Shown here: in pieces, positions 58,601 through 62,564 of the stretch
Position numbering within the stretch: the stretch's first letter is position 1
Layout of the letters: the number at the start of each line of letters is the position of its first letter
From: Deferribacteres bacterium
Lineage (GTDB): Bacteria; Zhuqueibacterota; Zhuqueibacteria; Zhuqueibacterales; Geothermadaptataceae
Length of the DNA: 64,000 nt
Direction of reading: 5' to 3'
Assembly: GCA_020633675.1 (NCBI GenBank)
Contig: JACKDE010000002.1
Coordinates: 186,001 to 250,000 of the forward strand
Notes under the pieces: model-generated
Seen by the model: only the letters and a program-made list of their open reading frames with translations
What the model was told of the DNA's origin: nothing
Database searches by the model: none
Position numbers and translations under genes: made by a program

Positions 58601-58921
58601 GTGTCCGCCGCAGATTACAACGAATTTTTCAATTACCCGAATCCGTTCCGGCCGTCGGAAGGCACCTGGTTCAATTACTATCTGCCGCAAGCGTCACAGG
58701 TCGATTTTCGGATTCTGACTCTGGCCGGTGAGCTGGTGTGGCAGCAGACATTTGAAGCTTCCTCGCCACAGGCGATACAGGGCGCGCGCCGTGGCACCAA
58801 CAGCCGCATTTTCTGGGATGGCCGCAACGGCAATGGTGAGCTGGTGCTGAACGGTGTCTACATCGCCGTGCTCAAGACCAGCGCCGGCGTCGTGACGACC
58901 AAAGTAGCGGTGGCGAAGTAA
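43604..58921 (+). CDS. giant 5,105-residue secreted repeat protein
   Basis: Signal peptide MRVAMWRQLFAGIILILITS, cleavage near FAQG. Domain order: an N-terminal beta domain (about 26-165); 26 Ig-like repeats of about 99 residues (166-2755) in strict alternation of two subtypes, one opening KVLSGxSGNTSEVxTxGLTTG and the other KIVEGPxGxGPELxTxxLTAD (x = variable), both with a D-x-[DN]-NY-I turn typical of Ca2+-binding loops; one Big_1-like domain (2755-2870); 11 CARDB-like repeats of about 120 residues (2870-4235); five related repeats opening with EPPGAxDGILSxxQ (4250-4835); a junction domain; and an FlgD-like C-terminal module with YPNPFRPSEGTWFNYYLP (about 5010-5105). I noticed no cysteine. 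It should be a surface-anchored or released adhesin-like fibre. Its 15.3-kb gene is read through with no frame break. Confidence 0.9.
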   Translation: MRVAMWRQLFAGIILILITSSAFAQGVLTGVAVTPSNPSAGAATVYTMTFTPDILGSGVPADGQIRFVFPANFDLSGVEIAQNVTGLDGGYAAITASNDTLVLQRDGTGTALAAGAPAILKLASVINSTQAADTFAVLVETLDNLGIAIDGPTSSATFAITAAVANQIRILVAASGDTSAFLTTAFTTGDTALIHAASFDIFGNYIQDETVNWSVSGGIGTVLPATGDSTLFTATTPGTGQIAADHPTLSDGVTAILTVSAGGLASIKIVEGPFGDGPELDTRTLTADETMTLHAAGYDAQGNYLGDQNVTWSSSGGLAPAVAATANTITFSPTTAPVTGIIIASHGTAGSDATGTITVNQGAANYVKVLSDASGNTNEVPTAGLTTGGQLTVHAASFDADGNYINDVSVSWNLSGGIGSLFPQSGVFTTFTAEKVGSGQITADHASLLDDATGTITVSAGTLAYIRIYEGPSGNTTEFSSTNLKADESLTLHAAGFDAQNNYIGDQTVAWSRTGTLAPAFSDVAPSITFNPTMAPATGTISASHGTAGSDATGTITVTVGNAHHIKVLNSTGGNTSEVNTAGLTAGDKLTVHAGSFDSDDNYIGDITVSWGVSGNIGTLSATLAIATELTATTPGSGQIFADDAGPLLGDATGVITVNAGSVASIKIVEGLSGDGPELAAKSLTADDILFVHAAGYDVQGNYVGDQSVTWGNTGTLMPTISATGTSAAFNPNTAPTSGTITASHATAGSDATGLISVTTGVQHHVKVLNGISGNTAEVTSVGLVTGDQLTVHAGSFDADDNYISDVSVDWDLSGGIGSLFPSSGMSTTFSATTAGTGQITADHPTLFDDATGTISVSAGSLAFVRIVEGTSGNGPELDTKTLSADQTLTVHAAGYDDNSNYIGDQNVTWTSTGSLAPVVNETSPTFTFNPTTAPASGTLSADHATATDDATGTITVLVGSQNRVKILDGPSGNTSEVTTAGLTTGGTLTVHASSFDADGNYIQDVSASWSVSGSIGTLSSPNGVATTLTATTPGSGIITADHATLVDDATGIITVNPGTLDYILIVEGPTGNGPELAAKNLTADEALTVHAAGYDAQGNYIGDQTVTWGSTGTLAPVISGSGTSFTFSPTTAPAFGTITADHATATDDATGTISVDVGTAHRVKVLSNISGNTSEVSTAGLTTGGTLTVHAASFDADNNYIQDVVVGWSVSGGIGLLSANNDISTILTATAPGSGQITADHPTLIDDATGTITVNSGSLAFIKIVEGPGGNGPELNTKSLTADDVLTVHAAGYDAQGNYIGDQTVTWASLGTLAPVLSGSGPSITFNPTTAPTAGTISATHTTAGSDATGTITVGVGSPSRVKVLSGVSGNTAELTSAGLTTGGTLVMHAASFDADNNYVQDVSVAWSVSGGIGATNPATGISTTLTATTPGTGQVTADHPVLIDDATGTISVSAGTLASIRIVDGPSGNTAEVTTLNLTADNAVTVHAAGYDAQGNYIGDQTVDWAASGSLTPAPSGTSTSFTFNPTLAPASGKIAATHATAGTDSTDLVSVSVGSAHHIKVLAATSGETSEVNLESLATGDSLDVHAASFDADDNYLADVSVGWSVSGGIGSLAPLNGVATRLTATTPGTGQITADHPTLIDDATGTITVASSGLAYVRIVEGPAGDGPELTTRSLTADQTLTVHAAGYDANGNYLGDQEVAWGSTGTLSPPLNGTATSITFSPTTAPATGAITADHPTADDDNTGTISVGVGGAQRIKVLSGASGSTNEVLTNGLTTGGALVVHASSFDADNNYITDVSVDWTVTGGIGSLTNAVGVTTTLIATTPGTGVISADHTNLIDDATGTITVSAGSLAYIKIVEGASGNTPEAAGLNLTADQSITVHAAGFDANDNYLGDQTVVWSSSGSLGPEVTGSGTSIVFSPTLAPASGRIFADHPTAADDSTGVIAIAVGSAQRIKVLSNASGNTSEVTSSGLTTTGTLTVHASSFDADDNYITDVAVNWSVNGGIGTVAPALNSSSTTFTATTPGTGVISADHPTLIDDATGTITVSSGTLAYILIFEGPSGNTREVDTENLTADQTLTVHAAGFDASDNYIGDQTVTWGSTGNLAPAISATSSALTFSPTTAPASGVITATHLTANDDATGTIAVAVGQERYVSVLQNGSGNTPEVGNVSLTTGETLVVHASSFDADNNYVQDVAVAWLLSGNIGTLNPTTGISTTLTASTAGSGVITADHPAIIDDATGSINISAGTLSYIKIVEGPVGDGPELGARTLTTDDILQVHAAGYDAQDNYIGDQPVNWSVTGGIGTLNPVFGATTSLRLTSPGSGQLIADHASANDDSSGVLTVGGGSLYRIKVLIGASGNTPVVTSHGMTTDDVFTVHAGGFDINDNYLGDFSVNWSVSGNIGTLNPVSGLSTTLNANKVGNGQIQADHATAIDGQSGIISVSAGGLNFIKVVEGPSGDGTELGARTLTADQTLTVHAAGFDADSNYVGDQNVAWSSTGTLAPAISATGTNITFAPTTAPVSGAITATHASAGTDETGTVTVTVGVLHHVTVLSGGSGNTAPVTATTLNPGQTLGVHAGGFDADNNYISDQSVNWSVIGPIGNIAPASGISATFAAQTVGTGTIRADASGAILDGVSETITVALGNVARIRIRTAPNNGGSEFGNFNMTADDDVTLYAAGYDAGDNYFGDVSVNWSSTGSLSPQVSATGSSFTFSPAAGHADGTINGTIIAAHASGGNDTTGSITVLPGDPVGEITLTASPSGLPADGSSTSLLTSSVIRDAENNDVGANKLFTVTITPSNLGTIATPDADPATPGHQIATNSSSRLSFTFRAGSAGGIATIGVSSGLAASGNTQISMGSLNILSVSTTPNFVSQSQTGVAVSMTIQNLAASPVTNLDGQLTFTGAADRTGEYTVSPSAGNPTSVSGSSTATLTYLVDISANATLEQVTINGSVAGDIGGSQVSTVGAATPDSWTVQRAAGVALTSVVTALDTVSQGQQNISFTVQAANSLGLSNVADAVVDSVRLVFRQGPVDKSAEYIVAANPANPTVIAGNSTATFSFTVNVGLTATPGDLTIDATIYARDGNSNRAISDLNANTTDSWVVVEADAFNIVAIVPSQPTVTAGMIKAWQIQMLVQNSGSSNISVDLNAASTFLRLFIGSMDVTSEYTIGQPIAFDQGGNTLGPGATGTLTFPVTQTGSSTGIATISGFAAGLDNSTGLPISDNTNDGGTGDVRVQTLGALNITGLQLSQPSVTQNRDFDWTITATVTNNGESAIKLNSNPPAVSVGNSTGYQFIQPRSFIDGDSILAGNQTKQYRITVDQTGSQLGTLPVSLMLAGVETNSDRAVQSNTGGTNVISQSPAVMQIREVRVSRQTVTAGQTNPWDVVVVVENTGQSQVSLKNDATTNLRFRLNSIFQNDYSFALQPANWLGTSSLILAGNATDSLRFEISTTGSNSGFPELWATVNATETNSQTNITGADNGSTSFQVQTAPVVSYIAQSMVPDIVNNNGFYAFTVRVNNAGQSTVALQPSITTFEFTDGSNPVSPTLDANKVVSLPPGDTTLTFQQVQIPANMAQQSYTPTIRLRGTENGNGFSRDLPVDVNELQVTAPSDVQILATRPSQPSVTRAMEKDWTITMLVRNNGGTAVQLDSVKLILFNGGDVTGEYSLVTPTQFLGSGGDVLSPGATDSLQFDILKTGNKEGSTTIQGRLWVTDQSSQQQLFIQSDTGGGSFDVQGPASLAITQITTSQPRVTQNMTVSWTIDVALRNNGASDLGLLLDPDSSNVALALDAGDYQITYPATLVGGDTTLEGNSEDILRFIVTQTGAQMGANIITAEMRAIELNSDVHYFTATTPANQGSVVVETPAQLRIKAVTVTGAPNLPQVNTNQPFTVNVEIENIGQETADSIRVALASNGSSAIVPTSILIDGNIPGNATQFIQFGITASASANPGELFTANLISARARNTRQNASFGAPVDNNETVIVQLPAVLQVADVQTSVASVAAEQNIPWQIYVILRNNGTASLDLAAPDARDIAFSIASNAQLDYTVEAPAELAGGGLTLAGGAADTLKYIVRNTGRLGGTVDIVASAAGADRNTTQALNAQGAGSIVVSSTAAVRILQTVLTVNNTLGSTETGLVNTDQTFSVRVVAENRGLEDLENVDISLSTNGGSSIPVSGQTIATIPVGETREAVFQIIAAALPTSGTSSEVFTATIVSATAAQSQEPATIFLPADNNAQVQIQTPASLAISASTDDDDNVLSSNQLFEITAMVANSGQADIDGNGRVTLEPPTGFVLVDPNPSAFEQAFAADQPVVWRVRAPATAVASAQFKVRLNQAPFDRNAASEAVVTLDSAAFSVQVVEFDLAITKLYVSEPGGAEDDTLSTQQNFIITANIAFSADLAGQQRSITLAIPNGYQLLSAATIDDFSETASWQLIAPAEPHAARAFIATAEGVTGLGEQKISKDTLQVALVSRALVELSAFISEPPGAQDGILSQGQPFTIRANLNNRGTAAALDSGIVRLELGQTGVTTTDALEQKISTGANGFVEWQAVAPNALAEGEIVVRLIQRPIDENTDFDAAIVRETSQFNVRTVDAGNISASNVQIIEPVGATDGIVSTNQQFTVRADLDWQNVQDVTARLLLPAGFSTENEFRSYTALDGPVSPTWIVRAPVAATAAQLIRVSLQGNDANNDTVSVSTTSAPLQVDVVDRALLRLSAAIVGPPAALDGIVSVSQEFDISGEIVNNGQANVVGIDSMRLVLPTGYSATEPLVKASSNGVVGWRVRARSTPSPGSESITLRLVRRPTDENTNLPADVENDEVAIPIQAEPKRMRVTSLPLASPGPTAAGQADLVMMRLVVLNLGTESSSDILLRGISFFAENRFGEEVPPNAAFKRLRVTGAGNLSQVYAEIAPLPGENPLTATFATFDTLAGGIPDTIDIVVDIADNPQATDFQIAIRSSEAFDAIDADSRQQVVVEDELGRTGIDFAMLSASSAVSAADYNEFFNYPNPFRPSEGTWFNYYLPQASQVDFRILTLAGELVWQQTFEASSPQAIQGARRGTNSRIFWDGRNGNGELVLNGVYIAVLKTSAGVVTTKVAVAK
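58863..58920 (+). repeat. 58-bp direct repeat, left copy (end of giant gene)
   Basis: Encodes the last residues (AVLKTSAGVVTTKVAVAK) of the giant protein. The same 58 bases with only two changes recur at 59724-59781. The two copies bracket the nucleotidyltransferase/HEPN pair. Confidence 0.95.
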
Positions 58922-58962
58922 GAACAGTGCTCAAAATCGTAATAATTTTGAAGTCAGGTAAA

Positions 58963-59289
58963 ATGATGTTTGAAGAAAAAGATGTCATAGTGGAGCTCAA
59001 AAAATCTCTTGAGCAACAGTTTGGCGATACGATAAAAGATGTGATTCTCTTTGGATCGCGAAGTGCTGGCACTGCGCATGAAGATTCGGATTTTGATGTC
59101 TTGGTTATCGTTCGAAAAACCTACGATTGGCGGTTTCGCGAACAGGTGAGTGATGTTGTGTACGACCTCGAGCTGAAGTACGATATTTTAATCGACCAAT
59201 TTCTCATCTCGACCGACGAATTGGAGAAATCTGTTCGTGGCGCCCAGCCAGTTTTTGTCAATGCGATCAAGAATGGTATGTATGCATGA
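58963..59289 (+). CDS. MNT-type nucleotidyltransferase (antitoxin of HEPN pair)
   Basis: A 108-residue protein of the minimal nucleotidyltransferase family, read from the ATG at 58963 with AGGT 5 bases before; a GTG at 58927 is in frame. The signature is GSRSAGTAHEDSDFDVLV (G31, S32, and metal-binding D43 and D45), the usual polymerase-beta-like fold. In MNT/HEPN pairs the MNT protein neutralises the HEPN RNase, in studied cases by adding AMP to it. It overlaps the HEPN gene by 4 bp (ATGA). The pair sits in an 803-bp segment between the two 58-bp repeats. Confidence 0.92.
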   Translation: MMFEEKDVIVELKKSLEQQFGDTIKDVILFGSRSAGTAHEDSDFDVLVIVRKTYDWRFREQVSDVVYDLELKYDILIDQFLISTDELEKSVRGAQPVFVNAIKNGMYA

Positions 59290-59717
59290 TCGAACCGGAT
59301 AGCAGAGACGCACTTGTACGATACCGAATGCAACAGGCAAAGGACACTATTGAAGAAGCACAATTGCTTTTTGAGCATGATAAACTGCGAGCAGCGGCAA
59401 ACCGGATTTATTACGGCATGTTTTACGCTTTGCTTGCACTCGGCAATCAGTTTCAGTTTGCGACATCCAAGCATGGTCAGTTGATCGGCTGGTTTAACAG
59501 GGAATTTATTAAAACCAGGCGGATTGATCGGAAATACGGCAAATATTTGAAGGAAGCATTTGAGGTGCGAAGCCAGGGCGACTATGATGCTTTTATCGAG
59601 TTTTCGAAAGAAAACATCGAAGCACGACTCGAACGCATGCGTGAATTTATTGCTGCAATTGAGCTTTGTATCAAGGGTGCAAATCCACCAATGAACAATG
59701 AAGAACATGATAGATGA
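59286..59717 (+). CDS. HEPN-domain protein (toxin-like, UPF0332 type)
   Basis: A 143-residue helical protein with the HEPN signature helices: an N-terminal KDTIEEAQLLFEHDKLRAA, then NRIYYGMFYALLALGNQ and SKHGQLIGWFNREFIKTRR. The family includes RNases that act with MNT partners. The classical RxxxxH catalytic pair is not evident here, so the activity may be weak, use another site, or be lost. The gene overlaps the MNT gene by 4 bp, so they are co-translated. It ends just before the right copy of the 58-bp repeat. Confidence 0.88.
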   Translation: MIEPDSRDALVRYRMQQAKDTIEEAQLLFEHDKLRAAANRIYYGMFYALLALGNQFQFATSKHGQLIGWFNREFIKTRRIDRKYGKYLKEAFEVRSQGDYDAFIEFSKENIEARLERMREFIAAIELCIKGANPPMNNEEHDR

Positions 59718-59723
59718 GCGGCC

Positions 59724-59781
59724 TCGCCGTGCTCAAAACCAGCGCCGGCGTCGTGACGACCAAAGTTGCGGTGGCGAAGTA
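59724..59781 (+). repeat. 58-bp direct repeat, right copy
   Basis: 56 of 58 bases equal the end of the giant gene at 58863-58920, ending in a TAG in place of TAA. It is not part of any gene now, although its frame would read the same C-terminal residues. It lies 6 bp after the stop of the HEPN gene. Confidence 0.95.
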
Positions 59782-59898
59782 GATGTGTTTTGGTTCTTTT
59801 GTAAATGAGCACGCAAAAATGTTTTATGACATCTGATTGATTGTTTTTGAATTTCAATTCAAGTGGAGCAAACACAAAATTTAAGCGAGAGAGCTTCT

Positions 59899-60372
59899 AT
59901 GACGGGAAAGTCTGAATCTGAAAAACACTTGTGGTTTCTGAACACATTGGTAAAGATACGTGTTTCCGAGTCTGAAGGCGAGGACCGAATCTCCGTACTG
60001 GAACACCATGCGCCAGCGGGCGACTCGCCACCGCTGCATATTCATCACACTGAAGATGAGATATTCCAGGTGCTGGAAGGTGAATTCCGTTTTGTCATAG
60101 ATAAGCAGGAACGCCAACTCTCGGCAGGTGAATTTTTGCTTGCGCCGAAAGGTGTGCCGCATCAATATTTAGTCGAGTCGAAAAAAGGCGGGCGCTGGTT
60201 GACAATCACGACTCCTGGCGATTTTGAGCGTTTCGTACAAGCGACAGCGCGTCCGGCTGAACGTCGGGAGTTGCCAGCACCAGCTGGGCCACCAACTCCC
60301 GAAGTTGCTAAATTGCTGACCGAAACAGCAGCCAAATATGGTATCGAGATTATCGGACAACCTCTTCATTGA
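59899..60372 (+). CDS. cupin-domain protein
   Basis: A 157-residue single-domain cupin, read from ATG at 59899; a GTG 12 codons earlier is in frame. Motif 1 reads PPLHIHHTEDEIFQVLEGEF with metal-type histidines and a glutamate, and motif 2 reads APKGVPHQYLV. The tail is proline- and alanine-rich (PAPAGPPTPEVAKLL). Such small cupins bind a metal and a small acid or sugar, but the reaction is not predictable. Nothing in the neighbourhood hints at a pathway. Confidence 0.85.
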   Translation: MTGKSESEKHLWFLNTLVKIRVSESEGEDRISVLEHHAPAGDSPPLHIHHTEDEIFQVLEGEFRFVIDKQERQLSAGEFLLAPKGVPHQYLVESKKGGRWLTITTPGDFERFVQATARPAERRELPAPAGPPTPEVAKLLTETAAKYGIEIIGQPLH

Positions 60373-60541
60373 TTATGACCATCGATGAAAAGACATATAG
60401 CGTTTTTGGTCGAAGCTGAAAAAGAATCCATGATTCGATGTTGATCGCAAAAGAAAGAGTGAGACTCATTGCGCTTTACATATATTGTTTCGAACTCCCA
60501 TAAGCACGGATGCTTGGATGAATACTAAAAATGGATTGAAA

Positions 60542-62452
60542 ATGGACAAGCCTTTTGCACAACGCCGCCAGCCGTTTTTGCGCCGATTTGTGGCTGTATT
60601 TGCTTTTGCCGGATGGCTGAGCGCCACACCGCTTTTTGCACAGAGTGGCGGCACCCAGGGCGATTTTGCCCTCGGCGCCGGTGCGCGCGCCATGGGGCTG
60701 GGTAGCGCCTATGTTGCCATGCCGTACGATGCCACGGCCGCTTTCTGGAATCCTGCCGGGTTGGACAATATCGAGCGCAGCAACCTGATCTTTTTCTACG
60801 CGCCGTTGCTGGAAGGCACCCGCTACAACTATATCGGCTATGCCTATCCGTTTGTGCAATTCGGTACCATCAGCGTCGGCGTGTTTCACATGAGCACCGG
60901 CGATCTCGAAGAGCGCGATCTGAATGGCAATTTTCTCTCCACCTTCAGCTATAGCCGTACGCAGGCATTGGTGGCGTACGGCAAAAAGCTGCCCTATTCG
61001 CTGTCGCTGGGCGCGACCCTGAAATTCGATTACCAGAGCATGGCCGATGGCACCGCCTCCGGTGGCGGCCTCGACCTCGGCTTGCTGTATTCGCCGGATA
61101 GCGATTTCCCGGTTTTGGGCGATTTCACACTCGGATTGAACCTGCAAAATGCCCTGACGCCGCGACTCAAGCTCGATCAGATTGCCGAAAATATGCCGCG
61201 CATCCTGCGTGTCGGTATCTCGAAGCCGATTCCGTTCAGCAAACCCGGCAATCACGCCAATTTATTGCTCGGTGTTCGCTTTGGCCAGCGTGACGAGACC
61301 CGCATCAATTTGGGCGGCGAGGTCGGTTTTAATGGCCAGTTTATGTTGCGCACCGGCTTCGATGGCAAGTCACCGAGTTTTGGTGGTGGCTTTCGCTACG
61401 GCAGTTACACTATCGACTATGCGCTCAATCGCGTCACCGATGCCGCCGATGTTATGGGTACCCAACACCGCATCAGCGTGATGATCGATTTCGGCAAAAC
61501 CAAAACCGAGCGTGTCGAATTGTCGCGCCGGCTGGAAATTCAGCGCATTGAGGAGCAGACTGCGCAGCGCGTCACCTTGCGGCAGAAGCTCGATTTTGAA
61601 GATTTTATGAATAAAGGCAAGGCCTATTATCAGCAAGGTGAATTTTTCATTTCGATGATCCGTTTCGCCTCAGCGCGCGAAATTTTCCCGAATGATCCCG
61701 ATGCCAATGCCTGGTACGACCGCGCCCGCCAAAAGGTTGAGGAAGAGCAGCAACAGGAAGTCGAGCGTGAAGTGGCGCAGGCGGAAGAAGCGGTGAAAGA
61801 GCAGTTTATCAAAGAGCAGTTCGACAAAGGCATGAAATTTCTCGAAGCCGGCAAATATTCCGAAGCCATCGTCGAGTGGCAGCGCGGTTTGGAGCAAGAT
61901 CCGGAGAACGAATTGCTGAAAAGCTGGATCGATAAAACCGAAAACGAGATCATTGGGCAGGTTTCCGAAACACTCGATAAAGCCAAGGCTGCCGAAGCAC
62001 AGAATCGTTTGACGGTCGCGCTCGAATACTACGATCAGGCAATCCGGCAAGGCTTGCGCGACGACAGCGAGCGCCAGGCCATCGAAGAGCGCATCGCCGA
62101 ATTGCGCCGGCAGTTGACCTTTAACGACATGTTCCGTCAGGGCCTGACGGACTACATCGAAAAGAATTACGCTTCTGCGATGAAGAGCTTCCAGGAAGCA
62201 CTGAAAATCGTGCCGGACGACAAACGTGTGCAGCAATATCTCGACGATGCTGAAGCGCGCGCCAATGCCCGCATCATCGATTTCCCGGATGAAAATTTCC
62301 GGCGGCGTTTCCTCGAAGCAGTGCGCTTGATTCAGCGTGAAGATTATAGCGCAGCGTTGACCATTCTTTCCGAACTGCAACAGCAGCAACGCTACAACAA
62401 GCGTATTTTGGACGCCATCGATTTGGCGCGAGAACGGCAACAGAAGAAGTAA
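60542..62452 (+). CDS. PorV/PorQ-like outer-membrane protein fused to a TPR tail
   Basis: Started at the ATG at 60542, which gives a signal peptide (RRFVAVFAFAGWLSATPLFAQ); two in-frame ATG codons upstream (60485 and 60518) are possible. The 636-residue product opens with the PorV/PorQ-type barrel signature ALGAGARAMGLGSAYVAM and DATAAFWNPAGL, the form found in T9SS outer-membrane carriers that hand substrates to the sortase. The barrel covers about 30-330. The rest (about 350-630) is helical: TPR-like repeats (YYQQGEFFISMIRFASAREI, FDKGMKFLEAGKYSEAIVEW, EYYDQAIRQGL, NYASAMKSFQEALKIVP), with a Glu-rich coiled coil between. PorV homologues usually end after the barrel. Its role in export of the sorting-domain proteins is inference. 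Confidence 0.85.
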   Translation: MDKPFAQRRQPFLRRFVAVFAFAGWLSATPLFAQSGGTQGDFALGAGARAMGLGSAYVAMPYDATAAFWNPAGLDNIERSNLIFFYAPLLEGTRYNYIGYAYPFVQFGTISVGVFHMSTGDLEERDLNGNFLSTFSYSRTQALVAYGKKLPYSLSLGATLKFDYQSMADGTASGGGLDLGLLYSPDSDFPVLGDFTLGLNLQNALTPRLKLDQIAENMPRILRVGISKPIPFSKPGNHANLLLGVRFGQRDETRINLGGEVGFNGQFMLRTGFDGKSPSFGGGFRYGSYTIDYALNRVTDAADVMGTQHRISVMIDFGKTKTERVELSRRLEIQRIEEQTAQRVTLRQKLDFEDFMNKGKAYYQQGEFFISMIRFASAREIFPNDPDANAWYDRARQKVEEEQQQEVEREVAQAEEAVKEQFIKEQFDKGMKFLEAGKYSEAIVEWQRGLEQDPENELLKSWIDKTENEIIGQVSETLDKAKAAEAQNRLTVALEYYDQAIRQGLRDDSERQAIEERIAELRRQLTFNDMFRQGLTDYIEKNYASAMKSFQEALKIVPDDKRVQQYLDDAEARANARIIDFPDENFRRRFLEAVRLIQREDYSAALTILSELQQQQRYNKRILDAIDLARERQQKK

Positions 62453-62564
62453 GTTGTGAGCAGTATTTAGTTCCTGGTTATTCGTGTTTGGTGTGGTTCC
62501 ATCAACAACGAAATACGAATTTCTAATTACTGATCACGGCTTACTGAATCCACGGAGGGTATCC

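Noticed and set aside
43604..58921. Tandem DNA repeats in the giant gene considered as a CRISPR array or satellite
   Set aside because: The repeat unit of about 300 bp stays in frame with protein-level conservation and variable third positions, so it is a coding repeat. No short repeat-spacer pattern exists in the window.
58863..59781. Reading the 58-bp repeat pair as an assembly artefact
   Set aside because: The copies differ at two bases and the stop codons differ (TAA and TAG), and the sequence between holds two intact, overlapping genes. An artefactual duplication should be identical. It still deserves a read-level check.
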